Shown in pieces: positions 9,705-19,551 of a stretch of DNA of 33,663 nt. The translations under genes and the position numbers were made by a program. Positions within the stretch are counted from its first letter, which is position 1; every line of letters starts with the position of its first letter. The notes under the pieces were generated by a model. It ran no database searches. It saw only the letters and a list, made by a program, of their open reading frames with translations, and was not told the DNA's origin. Location of the stretch: NCBI GenBank assembly GCA_902531885.1, contig CACAFZ010000009.1:1-33663 (forward strand). Reading direction: 5' to 3'. Source of the DNA: an uncultured Pelagibacteraceae bacterium (lineage in GTDB: Bacteria; Pseudomonadota; Alphaproteobacteria; Pelagibacterales; Pelagibacteraceae).

Positions 9705-11118
9705 TTTATTAATTTTCTTTTGCTTTTTTCCTGTTTTTATTTTTAGGTCAAATTTCAGTAGTAAAGAAATTTTAATTATAATATTTTTTTTTACACTTTT
9801 TATTTTAGTTTTATTTTTTTTAAACAATATTTTAAATAGAAAAAATTTAATCAAAATAAAAATACCATTTATTTGCTTAGTTATTACATATGGGATAGAT
9901 AACCATTTGGGACTATTTAACGGTGTAATTTTACCGAATGAATCTTTTATTAAAATTTTTAAAATTATTTATATTCCTGCAATTTTACTATTATTTTTAA
10001 TTTTTTTTGTAAATTTATTTTTTTTTATATATTCTAAAGAAAAACAAAAAGTTTCTACTATTTTTCTTATATTTGTTTTTACTTTATTTTTATTCAATAT
10101 TTTTGATAACACTAAATCATATAAAAAAATACCAAATGTAATTAAAAAAACTGAATATGTGCCTAAAACAATTGATCTAATTTTAATTTTAGATGAAATG
10201 TCAGGTTTAAACTCTGCTGAGAGCAATTCAGTTTTAGGAAAGGAATTTGTTGATCTAGCTGAGAAATATTTTGAAAATAATAGTTTTGAATATTATCCAA
10301 ATGCATTCTCGACTTCTAAAAATAGTGTAACTGCAATATCATCTTTAATTAATTTAATAGAAAGAGTTACAGAAGAAGAGAGAAAAAAATTTGCAAAGAA
10401 ATCAAATAACTATTTTATTGACTATGATCTTATAGATTCAAAATTATTCGAAAAATTTAATTCAATATCAATATTTCAAAATATGCACGTAAATTATTGC
10501 TTCTTACCCAATGTAAAAAAATGTCAACAATTTAATCCTTTTGAAGCTAATGAATTTTTAAAAGGTTTTAAAAATAATTTTTTAACAAAATATTTTTCTT
10601 TTTGGCATTTAAATGGGTCAATAGTAGGAAAATTTTTTTGGAGAATAGGTAAGCAATTAAGAATTACAGATTCACTATCTGAACCAGAAGGACAAAAAGC
10701 ATCAATTGCTAAAACCTTAAGAGAGATAAATAATGATATTAGCAAAAATAAATTTGACTTAATTTTTGCACACTTATTGTTTCCCCATGTTCCATATGGA
10801 CTTGATAAAAATTGCAAATATTCAGGCAACCTAAGTAATATGAACAATTTTTTTAGCAAAAATAAAAAAACTAAAATTCACAATATTGAAAGAAAATGTG
10901 TTTTGTTTTTTTTAGATAATTTTATGAAAAAAATTTCCAATAATCATAATTTAAGAGTTATTTTACTTTCTGATCATGGTTCCAGAATTGAAGATACGCC
11001 CGAAAGTTCTAACTCAATAATTTTTGCTGTTAAAAACTTTAAAAGTAAAAAAGGTAAGAAAAATAATATGGAAATTTCTTCCCAAAGAATATTTATTGAT
11101 CTATATGGTGAAAAATAG
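9688..11118 (+). CDS. Membrane-anchored alkaline phosphatase/sulfatase superfamily protein
   Basis: ORF 476 aa; ~4 N-terminal hydrophobic segments, then DLILILDEM, FSTSKNSVTAISSL, HLLFPHVPY, VILLSDHGSR (AlkP-superfamily metal/nucleophile motifs). Confidence 0.75.
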   Translation: MSLKDNLLIFFCFFPVFIFRSNFSSKEILIIIFFFTLFILVLFFLNNILNRKNLIKIKIPFICLVITYGIDNHLGLFNGVILPNESFIKIFKIIYIPAILLLFLIFFVNLFFFIYSKEKQKVSTIFLIFVFTLFLFNIFDNTKSYKKIPNVIKKTEYVPKTIDLILILDEMSGLNSAESNSVLGKEFVDLAEKYFENNSFEYYPNAFSTSKNSVTAISSLINLIERVTEEERKKFAKKSNNYFIDYDLIDSKLFEKFNSISIFQNMHVNYCFLPNVKKCQQFNPFEANEFLKGFKNNFLTKYFSFWHLNGSIVGKFFWRIGKQLRITDSLSEPEGQKASIAKTLREINNDISKNKFDLIFAHLLFPHVPYGLDKNCKYSGNLSNMNNFFSKNKKTKIHNIERKCVLFFLDNFMKKISNNHNLRVILLSDHGSRIEDTPESSNSIIFAVKNFKSKKGKKNNMEISSQRIFIDLYGEK

Positions 11119-11895
11119 ATGAAATCATCAATATTGATCACATCATATAACAAGGGCAAATATTTGGAGCAATGTATATTGTCTTGTTTAAATCAAAATT
11201 CAATAAATGAATCTGAAATATTAGTTTTAGACAATTATTCTAATGATAACTCTGATCAAATTTTAAATAAATTTAAAGATAGAATCAAATTATTTAAAAA
11301 AAAAAAAATAAGCGAATCTCCAGCATTAAATCAAATTGATTTAATCAAAGAGGGCATGAAAATGAGCAAAGGCGATATAATTTTTTTTTTAGATGGTGAC
11401 GATTATTTTATAGAAAATAAAATATCTACTGTAAATAGTTTATTCGAAAAAAAAGTTAATTTAGATGTAGTTTTTGATCTACCCTTAAAAAAAAGAAATG
11501 ATAAATTTTCTAAATTTTTACTTAAAAAAAAGCTTAATGATAATGTTTGGCCCACAATAATTAATACAAGTTCTATAAGTGCAAAAAGAGAATTTGTTTC
11601 AGAAATATTAAATAAAACATTCATAGATCATTTTAACTTGTTAGAAATAGACTTTAGAATTAATGTTTACTCAAGGAATATAAAAAAAAATTTCACTATT
11701 ATTGAAAAACCTTATACAGTTTATAGACAATTAGACGACTCAATTATGGGTAACATAAAAAAATATTCTACCAAATGGTGGAAAAAAAGAGGACAGGCTC
11801 ATGAATTTATGAAAAATATATATTTTAATAATGGGATTAAATATAACAATAGAATAGATTTGTTACTAACCAGTATTATTAACAAAATAATTTAA
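11119..11895 (+). CDS. Glycosyltransferase family 2
   Basis: ORF 258 aa; SSILITSYNKGKYLEQCILSCLNQ, LVLDNYSNDNS, FFLDGDDYF; ATG immediately after upstream stop. Confidence 0.87.
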   Translation: MKSSILITSYNKGKYLEQCILSCLNQNSINESEILVLDNYSNDNSDQILNKFKDRIKLFKKKKISESPALNQIDLIKEGMKMSKGDIIFFLDGDDYFIENKISTVNSLFEKKVNLDVVFDLPLKKRNDKFSKFLLKKKLNDNVWPTIINTSSISAKREFVSEILNKTFIDHFNLLEIDFRINVYSRNIKKNFTIIEKPYTVYRQLDDSIMGNIKKYSTKWWKKRGQAHEFMKNIYFNNGIKYNNRIDLLLTSIINKII

Positions 11896-11901
11896 TAGTA
11901 A

Positions 11902-13545
11902 GTGAATTTACTAATATTTATAACTTTTTATATATTAATTACATTGTCCATAATAGGTTATGGATTAATTTTTGGTAAAATAATTTATAAAAAAAATACT
12001 CTCGAAATTGGTCAATCAGGTATATTTGGAATTTTCTTTATTACATTTTTAGCATATTTAACAAATTTTTTTTTACCTTTATCAAATCAAGTAAACCTTG
12101 CCATCCATTTTATTGGAATCGTATCCTTTTTTTATTTTTTTAAAAAAAAAAACTATTTTAATAAGAAAGAATTAATTACATTAATTTTTACAATTTTAAT
12201 TGTTATTTTTTTTATATTATCAGCAAAACCACACGATGATTTTCCATATTATCATTTTCCATATATAAATTTATTAAATAACGAAAATCTGCAAATCGGA
12301 ATAGGAAATTTTAATCATGGATTTAGAACATCTTCATCAATTTTTTATTTTTCATCTACTTTTTATTTACCAATTATAAAATATGAAATTATTCATATTG
12401 GATCGGCATTTTTTTTAATATTTGCAAATCTAATTTTATTAAAAAAATTAATCATTGACAAAAATAAATATAATAAATTTATACTAATCTTAGCTCTTCT
12501 ATCTTTTTCAATGATAAATATTTTCTTTTATAGAATTGGTGAACACGGGACAGACAAATCAGCACAGATTTTAATGATTTTGTTCGTGATTGAAATTTTA
12601 ATAATTTTAAATTACAAAAAAATCAATTTAGAAAATGTATCATTTGCGATAATATTAATTATTTTAGCAGCATCACTAAAAGTAATATATTTAATTTATT
12701 TATTATTCTTTTTAACTTTTATTTATTATACAAAAAATAAAATAAAATTTATTTTAGAAATAGTGAGATCTAAAATATTTGTGTTTTCATCAGTATTTAT
12801 CATTTTTGTAATTTCTGTAAATTTTTTTAACACAGGATGTTTATTATATCCTGCACCAATTACTTGCTTTGAAAATATTTATTGGTCTATCGCCCCAGAG
12901 GAAGTAAATGAAATGAACAAATGGTATCAACTTTGGGCAAAAGCAGGAGCAACTCCAATCTTTAGAACGAATAACCCAGAAGAATATATCAGTAATTTTT
13001 ATTGGGTTTCAAATTGGTTAAATAATTATTTTTTTAATAAAGTTTCCGATTACATTTTAGGCTTATTTTTTTTATCAATAATAATTCTGATAACATTCTA
13101 TAAAATAAACAAAAGTAGCTTTTTAACTCCTAAATATTTATTGATTTATTCTTTAGTGATAGTTTTATTTATTACATGGTTTATAAATCATCCTTCATTA
13201 AGATACGGAGGCTATCACTTAATATCGCTTATTTTATTTATTCCATTTTCAGTTCATTTATCAAAAAATACATATAATAATAAAAAATTTTATAGTAAGA
13301 TAATTTTAATTATTTCTATAATTTCATTAATATTTGTTGCAAGAAATGTTCAAAGAATATCCAAAGAGAATGAAGTTTATAATTATAATTTTTTAAAAAA
13401 TCCATCTTATGTTGAAAAATTTGAAAATCATGAATTGTATTCAAAAATTAATGCTACAAAAAAATGCAATATAGATAATTGTGTAGAAGCCACAATATTT
13501 TCTAAAAAAATTTTTGGAAGATATATATTTTTTAAAAAAAGATGA
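11902..13545 (+). CDS. Polytopic membrane protein, possible GT-C type glycosyltransferase
   Basis: ORF 547 aa with GTG start; many hydrophobic helices; early loop with PHDDFPYYHFPY. Confidence 0.55.
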   Translation: MNLLIFITFYILITLSIIGYGLIFGKIIYKKNTLEIGQSGIFGIFFITFLAYLTNFFLPLSNQVNLAIHFIGIVSFFYFFKKKNYFNKKELITLIFTILIVIFFILSAKPHDDFPYYHFPYINLLNNENLQIGIGNFNHGFRTSSSIFYFSSTFYLPIIKYEIIHIGSAFFLIFANLILLKKLIIDKNKYNKFILILALLSFSMINIFFYRIGEHGTDKSAQILMILFVIEILIILNYKKINLENVSFAIILIILAASLKVIYLIYLLFFLTFIYYTKNKIKFILEIVRSKIFVFSSVFIIFVISVNFFNTGCLLYPAPITCFENIYWSIAPEEVNEMNKWYQLWAKAGATPIFRTNNPEEYISNFYWVSNWLNNYFFNKVSDYILGLFFLSIIILITFYKINKSSFLTPKYLLIYSLVIVLFITWFINHPSLRYGGYHLISLILFIPFSVHLSKNTYNNKKFYSKIILIISIISLIFVARNVQRISKENEVYNYNFLKNPSYVEKFENHELYSKINATKKCNIDNCVEATIFSKKIFGRYIFFKKR

Positions 13546-13572
13546 ATTATTTAAGTTATTAATTTTTTTCGT

Positions 13573-14610
13573 TTAAAAACCTTGCATAGCCTTAAGCTCT
13601 TCTTCGACCATCTCGTCCACTAATTCTTTTACGCTTATTTTAGGTTTCCAATTAAGGTCTTTTCTTGCTTTTTTTGAGTCACCGAGCAAAGTATCTACCT
13701 CTAATGGTCTATAATAAGATTTGTCACACTCGATAATACATTTATCATTCATATAGCATTTCGTGTTTAAACCTTTTCCTTTCCACTGGTATTTTATATT
13801 TAATTTTTTTAAAACAAGATCCACAAATTGTTTAACAGTATATTGTTTGCCTGTAGCTATTACATAATCAGAAGGTTTCTTTTTTTGTAGCATTTTCCAC
13901 ATTGCTTCAACATAGTCTTTTGCATGCCCCCAATCTCTTTTCGCACTAAGATTTCCTAAATATAATTTTTTTTCTAAACCTAATTTAATTTTTACCATTC
14001 CATTTACAATTTTTTTTGTAACAAACGTTCCTCCCCTTACTGGGCTTTCGTGATTAAATAAAATTCCATTACAAGCGAATATATTGTAGGCTTCTCTATA
14101 ATTAATTGTTATCCAGTGGGCATATACTTTAGCTACACCATATGGACTTCTTGGATAAAATGGAGTTTTTTCATTTTGAGGAGTTTCTACAACTTTACCA
14201 AACATTTCAGAGGTTCCTGCTTGATAAAATTTAGTTTTTTTTTCTAATTTGTGAAACCTAATTGCTTCTAAAATTCTCAAAGAGCCTAAAGCATCGGCAT
14301 TTGCAGTGTACTCTGGAACTTCAAATGAAACAGCAACATGTGATTGGGCTGCAAGGTTATATATTTCATTTGGAGCTATTTTTTTTATTAAAGACGAAAC
14401 TGAAATCGCATCAGTTATATCTCCATAATGCAAAATAAACTTTCTATTTTTTTCATGAGGATCTTGATACAAATGTTCAATTCTGGCAGTGTTAAAGGAC
14501 GAAGACCTTCTTATCACACCATGTACTTCGTAATTTTTTTTTATCAATAGATCTGACAAATAAGATCCATCTTGTCCAGTCACACCAAATATTAAAGCTT
14601 TTTTTTTCAT
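13573..14610 (-). CDS. gmd: GDP-mannose 4,6-dehydratase
   Basis: ORF 345 aa; GVTGQDGSYLSDLL, GVIRRSSSFNTARIEHLYQDPH, NLAAQSHVAVSFEVPEYTA, AGTSEMFG, SPYGVAK, FNHESPVRGGTFVTKKI, RDWGHAKDYVEAMW. Confidence 0.97.
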   Translation of the reverse strand: MKKKALIFGVTGQDGSYLSDLLIKKNYEVHGVIRRSSSFNTARIEHLYQDPHEKNRKFILHYGDITDAISVSSLIKKIAPNEIYNLAAQSHVAVSFEVPEYTANADALGSLRILEAIRFHKLEKKTKFYQAGTSEMFGKVVETPQNEKTPFYPRSPYGVAKVYAHWITINYREAYNIFACNGILFNHESPVRGGTFVTKKIVNGMVKIKLGLEKKLYLGNLSAKRDWGHAKDYVEAMWKMLQKKKPSDYVIATGKQYTVKQFVDLVLKKLNIKYQWKGKGLNTKCYMNDKCIIECDKSYYRPLEVDTLLGDSKKARKDLNWKPKISVKELVDEMVEEELKAMQGF

Positions 14611-14696
14611 ATGTTCTTTTAACCAATAACACTTTCAATAAATTTAAACACTATTAATTATTTATATAAATTTATGATGTTATAACTAAGGCAATA

Positions 14697-15404
14697 CTAT
14701 ATTTTACTATTTTTATAAATATATTCAAAAGTTTTACGAAAATACATTTTTAATTTTAGTTCTTTTTTAAAGCCATTTTTTGTTAAATATTCATGTATGT
14801 CTGAAAAGTTATAGTTTTTTTTTAACATATCGTCAAAATGATGTTCAAAATAAATATAATTTATATTGTTAATTTTATCATTTGCACCTTTAATCACACT
14901 CAACTCATAACCCTCAGTATCAATTTTCAAAATATCAACATTATTTATTGAATGTTCTTTCATAAATTCACTTAAACAATTCATTTCTACATTAATTTTT
15001 GTTATTTCATTTTTTTTTAGGTTTAGAAAGTTAAGTATTTTATTTTTTTTTTTATAGTAATTAGAATCTTTATTTATATCAACCAATGTTGAAGATGAAC
15101 TTTCATCTAGCTGGTAAAAATTTACTTCCTCTTTTTTTTCACCTAATCCAAAATTGAAAATTTTTATATTTTTCTTTATTTTTGAAATTTCTTTTTTTAA
15201 ATAATTAAAATTAATTGGACTTGGTTCAAAACAATAAAATTGGTCAATATTAAAATTATTATTAAATAATTTCACAGTCTCTCCTTTATGTGCCCCTACG
15301 TCAAAGAAAATATTGAAATTAGTTTTTTCTGATTTAAAGTAGTTAATTATTTTTTTTTGATTATAATTATCAAATAAAGACAATATATAGATTATTAGTC
15401 TCAT
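14697..15404 (-). CDS. FkbM family methyltransferase
   Basis: ORF 235 aa; FDVGAHKGETVKLF, FEPSPINFNYL, VDILKIDTEGYELSVIKGA. Confidence 0.9.
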   Translation of the reverse strand: MRLIIYILSLFDNYNQKKIINYFKSEKTNFNIFFDVGAHKGETVKLFNNNFNIDQFYCFEPSPINFNYLKKEISKIKKNIKIFNFGLGEKKEEVNFYQLDESSSSTLVDINKDSNYYKKKNKILNFLNLKKNEITKINVEMNCLSEFMKEHSINNVDILKIDTEGYELSVIKGANDKINNINYIYFEHHFDDMLKKNYNFSDIHEYLTKNGFKKELKLKMYFRKTFEYIYKNSKI

Positions 15405-15504
15405 TAATTTAATTTTTTAAAATTTAATTTTTAAATGCATACTATATAATTTATTAATAAAATAATTGTATTATATAACTTATTTTTTAGATCGATAAAA
15501 TTTT

Positions 15505-16239
15505 ATGCAACTAGTTTCAGTAATAATGCCCTATTATAGAAAAAAAAGGCACGTTAAAAATTCAATCATTTCAGTTATCAATCAGTCATATAAGAATCTT
15601 GAATTAATAATTATTTATGATGATAAAGACTTAAATGACTTTGAATATATTCAAAGTATAACTAAAAAATATAGCAATATAAAAATTATTAAAAACAATA
15701 ATAATATTGGAGCGGGTTTATCTAGAAATAACGGAATCGAAAATTCAAAAGGAGATCTAATTGCTTTTTTAGATGCGGACGATAGTTGGTATGAAAAAAA
15801 AATAGAAAAACAGGTAACCTATCTAAATAAACAAAATTTAGATTTTGTATTTTGTGATTATGTAAAAAAAACTGGATCTAAATCAAAAAAAATTATTACT
15901 AACCGAAAAGCTCTTTCCTATAAAGATTTGCTTTATTCTTGTGATATTGGACTATCAACTGTACTAATTAAAAAAAAAATAATTTCCAAATATCCTTTTC
16001 CTTCCTTAAAAACAAAGGAAGATTTTGTTGTTTGGTTAAACATTGCAAAATCAGGAATAGTTCCAACAAATTTAAATGAAATACTTGTAGAATGGAATAA
16101 TGTTAGTGATTCTCTTTCATCTAATATCTTTCAAAAAATAAAGGATGGATACAGAGTATATCGAAATTTTCAAAACTTTAATTTTTTAGTATCTATTTAT
16201 TTTTTAATTGTTTTAAGTATTAATTCTTTAAAAAAATAG
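15505..16239 (+). CDS. Glycosyltransferase family 2
   Basis: ORF 244 aa; VSVIMPYYRKKRHVKNSIISVINQSY, GAGLSRNNGIENSKGDLIAFLDADDSW. Confidence 0.92.
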   Translation: MQLVSVIMPYYRKKRHVKNSIISVINQSYKNLELIIIYDDKDLNDFEYIQSITKKYSNIKIIKNNNNIGAGLSRNNGIENSKGDLIAFLDADDSWYEKKIEKQVTYLNKQNLDFVFCDYVKKTGSKSKKIITNRKALSYKDLLYSCDIGLSTVLIKKKIISKYPFPSLKTKEDFVVWLNIAKSGIVPTNLNEILVEWNNVSDSLSSNIFQKIKDGYRVYRNFQNFNFLVSIYFLIVLSINSLKK

Positions 16240-16244
16240 TTTAT

Positions 16245-17252
16245 CTATCGAATTTTAGCTTTTAAGAAATTATATGACAGAACATATACAATTACATTAT
16301 TTACAATTAGATACACTAGAATATCTGTGTGATAATAAAATTTAAAAGCAATTATAAAAGAAAATAAATTATAAATAATTATTATAAATGCGGTAATAAA
16401 ATGGTTTGTATTTTGTTCAAGATTATTTTTGGAACTTACATATTTGTAAATCATTTGATGAAGATGTTGTGTATCTGGATTGTAAGAATTTAATCCATTA
16501 ATTTGTCTTCTTATAATTGAAAAAAGTAATTCAAAACATGGATACCAAAGCAGCAATACAACAAAATAAGGTGAAATTAATATACTAGAATTAGAAAAGT
16601 CAATTAATTGTAAACCCAAATACAAAGATAGTAGATATGAACCTGAGTCTCCCAATATCAAGATACCAAATAAATTAAAGATAAGGAGTATAAAAACAAT
16701 GTAACTCAAATTTTTTATTGAGTCAGCATTATTTATAAACCCAGTAAAATTAATTAACATCAGTATAAAAATAATTAGAACATAAGATATTAATAAAGAG
16801 TTAATTCCGTCTACAAAATTGCTTCCGTTGATTAGTACTAATAAACAAAAAACTACAAAAAAATAATTAAACACATTATATTTCAACAATGTGTCAATAG
16901 GAATTAATCTCGTTTCTAAAATTTGTATATCTAACAAAACTATAAAAGGTAATAGTGTAATAAATTGTATTAAAAGTCTTTTATTAGGATTATTTAATAA
17001 TTTTAAATCTGAACAAAAACCAATTACAAAAAAACTAAAATAGAATAATAGAAAGTAAAAATCATTTTTTAATATTGCTTCATAAAATAAGAATGCAAAA
17101 ACAATTAAACCTCCAATAAAATAACTATTTTTTTTACCTACATATTTTTTATGTCTATCAATTTTATTATCTAGAAATATTTTATATTTTTTTGATACAA
17201 GAAGAACTATTCCAATTAAAATGATAACTAAGATATTGAATATATAGGACAT
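16245..17252 (-). CDS. Undecaprenyl-phosphate sugar-1-phosphate transferase (WecA/MraY family)
   Basis: NGSNFVDGINSLL, LGDSGSYLLSLYLG, HLHQMIYKY motifs; start placed at internal Met (MSYIFNILV) instead of the ORF-track start at 17366, which overlaps the divergent CDS. Confidence 0.83.
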   Translation of the reverse strand: MSYIFNILVIILIGIVLLVSKKYKIFLDNKIDRHKKYVGKKNSYFIGGLIVFAFLFYEAILKNDFYFLLFYFSFFVIGFCSDLKLLNNPNKRLLIQFITLLPFIVLLDIQILETRLIPIDTLLKYNVFNYFFVVFCLLVLINGSNFVDGINSLLISYVLIIFILMLINFTGFINNADSIKNLSYIVFILLIFNLFGILILGDSGSYLLSLYLGLQLIDFSNSSILISPYFVVLLLWYPCFELLFSIIRRQINGLNSYNPDTQHLHQMIYKYVSSKNNLEQNTNHFITAFIIIIYNLFSFIIAFKFYYHTDILVYLIVNNVIVYVLSYNFLKAKIR

Positions 17253-17349
17253 CAAAAATAATAATAATGTAGTGAAATGTTTATCATATTGTATAAAAGA
17301 TACTAATATAAAAAAATTTAATTTTTTAATATAAATAAAAATAAATAAA

Positions 17350-18240
17350 ATGAAGAAAAAAAACACAATCTTAGTAATAGGAGGCGCAGGATTTGTTGGT
17401 TCAAATCTAATTGAGTTCTTTTTAAAAAAAACTAATTATAAAATTATAAGTTATGATAACTATTCTACAGGAAGTTCAAAAAATCATATAAAAAATAAAA
17501 AAGTAAGATATTTAAAAGCTCATACAAAAGATATTTCAAAAAAAATGAATAAATTTAAAAATAATATTAATGCAGTTTTTCACTTTGGTGAATTTGCTAG
17601 AATTTATCAAAGTTTTTTAAAAATGGATGAATGTATTGAATCTAATACAATAGGAACCCATGCGGTTTTTAGATTTTGCATGGCAAATAAAATCAGATTA
17701 ATATATTCTGCTACTTCGGCAAGTCTCGGAAACCGTGGGACTGACAAAGATTTATCACCGTATGCGTTTACTAAAGCAAAAAATCTTGAAATGCTGGAAA
17801 ATCTAAAAAAATGGTTTGGATTTAAATATGAAATTATTTATTTTTATAATCTTTATGGACCAAGACAAATTTGTGAGGGAGAAATGGCAACGGTAATTGG
17901 TATATTTGAAAAACTTTATAAGGAAGGAAAGCCGATTACAGTTGTAAGGCCAGGGACACAATCGAGAAGATTTACTCATATTGATGATGCAATAAAGATT
18001 TGTTTTGAGGCTTGGTCAAAGAAGAAAAATTTACATTACAGTATTTCTCATAAAAAAGTTTATTCTCTTAAAACTGTGGCAAAACTTTTTAGTAAAAATA
18101 TAAAATTTTTACCTAAAAGACCTGGAGAAAGATATGCATCTGCACTTACTAATATGCACCTTTCCAATAAAGTATATAAAAGATTTGGAAAAATAGATCT
18201 TAAAGACTACGTTATTAAAATAAAAAAAATCATAAAATAA
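17350..18240 (+). CDS. NAD-dependent epimerase/dehydratase (extended SDR, UDP-glucose 4-epimerase-like)
   Basis: ORF 296 aa; VIGGAGFVGSNLIEFF, YAFTKAK (YxxxK), NLYGPRQ, RRFTHIDDAI. Confidence 0.85.
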   Translation: MKKKNTILVIGGAGFVGSNLIEFFLKKTNYKIISYDNYSTGSSKNHIKNKKVRYLKAHTKDISKKMNKFKNNINAVFHFGEFARIYQSFLKMDECIESNTIGTHAVFRFCMANKIRLIYSATSASLGNRGTDKDLSPYAFTKAKNLEMLENLKKWFGFKYEIIYFYNLYGPRQICEGEMATVIGIFEKLYKEGKPITVVRPGTQSRRFTHIDDAIKICFEAWSKKKNLHYSISHKKVYSLKTVAKLFSKNIKFLPKRPGERYASALTNMHLSNKVYKRFGKIDLKDYVIKIKKIIK

Positions 18241-18242
18241 TA

Positions 18243-19475
18243 TTAATCAAAAGTTTTAAAATTTCTTAAAGCAATTGAATAATTTATCCAAAATAATGTT
18301 GCCGTATATGATGTAAAAAAACTTCCCGAAGGAATAATAGGAAGCAAGCTTGCAAGAATAAATAATGTTGAAACTAATGCATAATCATCATCATTATTTT
18401 TAAATTTTTTTAAATTTTTAAAAATAAAATATATAAAATAACCAATAAGTAAAATATATCCAACAATCCCTAATTCCGAGAGTATTTCAAAGTGAACTTG
18501 ATGCGGATGAGTTGATCCACAATAATGAACATTTCCATCTGGTTTAGGATGTGCGTATTTTTCTTTCCAACTTTCCAATCTATATTTTTTTAATCCAACT
18601 CCAAAAATTGGATTATCCTTAAAAACTTCAATTCCAGTATTATACTGACAAATATGATTACTTCGTGTTTTGCTAAATTCTAATGTAAATAAATCTATTG
18701 TTGAGTCGTAAAATCTATTTTTTAGAAGTTCGCTATTATAAATTATAAAACATGAGATTATAGTGATAAATAAAATGCTAATTATTTTTTTATAAAAAGA
18801 AATATTTTTCAATAATAAAAAAAACAAAAAACTCATAAAAAATATTTTTATAAAATTTGACCTTTCTCCAATTAAAAGCGATACTGTTAAGAAAATAATG
18901 AAAAATATATAAAATATTCTATTATTATAATTTTTTATAAAGATTGTTGAAATCATTATAAAGGCAAAATAAAATCCACCTATTTTTAATTCATCACCTG
19001 TAAAGCTAGCTAGTCTTCCTTCATAATTTGATTGAAATTTTAATAAATTGAAACCAAAAATATACTCAAAAATTAAGTCAATTGTTACTACAATAAAAAC
19101 AAAAGTCCAAAATTTAAAAATAACTTTTTCATATTGTCTATTATTTATATTTAAGTAATAATAAATTGCATATGCAAGCAATATATATCTAAAGAATCCA
19201 ACGGCTCTAATAAGGCTATCACTGTTTATTCCGGTTAAAACTGAGTTTAAAATTAAGTAAATATTAAAACCAATCAAAAAGTAAAAATTTCTATCCTTTA
19301 AAAAAAAGATTTTTTTATCTCTTTTGCAATCTAGTAAAAAAATACAAATTATTAAAAATGTAGTAATATTTGTAAATGTAGAGTTAATTAATAATGATAT
19401 TGGCAAGAAAAAAATTAAATATATATTTTTTTTCTCATATAATGTGAAATTGGGCAAATTTTTGCTGAAGTTCAT
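18243..19475 (-). CDS. O-antigen ligase/polymerase family membrane protein
   Basis: ORF 410 aa; polytopic; GVGLKKYRLE...STHPHQVHFEILSELGIVGYIL characteristic Wzy_C/O-antigen ligase region. Confidence 0.87.
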   Translation of the reverse strand: MNFSKNLPNFTLYEKKNIYLIFFLPISLLINSTFTNITTFLIICIFLLDCKRDKKIFFLKDRNFYFLIGFNIYLILNSVLTGINSDSLIRAVGFFRYILLAYAIYYYLNINNRQYEKVIFKFWTFVFIVVTIDLIFEYIFGFNLLKFQSNYEGRLASFTGDELKIGGFYFAFIMISTIFIKNYNNRIFYIFFIIFLTVSLLIGERSNFIKIFFMSFLFFLLLKNISFYKKIISILFITIISCFIIYNSELLKNRFYDSTIDLFTLEFSKTRSNHICQYNTGIEVFKDNPIFGVGLKKYRLESWKEKYAHPKPDGNVHYCGSTHPHQVHFEILSELGIVGYILLIGYFIYFIFKNLKKFKNNDDDYALVSTLFILASLLPIIPSGSFFTSYTATLFWINYSIALRNFKTFD

Positions 19476-19551
19476 TATTTATATCAATTTAACATTAATT
19501 TTAATTGCTTGAAATAAAAAATTATATATTTTTAATAAATATTAAATACAA

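Noticed and set aside
8488-10226. Minus-strand ORFs 8488-8676, 9651-9854 and 9969-10226
   Set aside because: Antisense to the methyltransferase and AlkP-like genes, no motifs, composition consistent with chance in AT-rich DNA.
10524-11624. Minus-strand ORFs 10524-10859, 10974-11159 and 11403-11624
   Set aside because: Antisense to clear AlkP-like and GT2 coding sequences; no family signatures.
19324-19512. Plus-strand 62-aa ORF
   Set aside because: Antisense over the start of the O-antigen ligase gene, hydrophobic low-complexity only.
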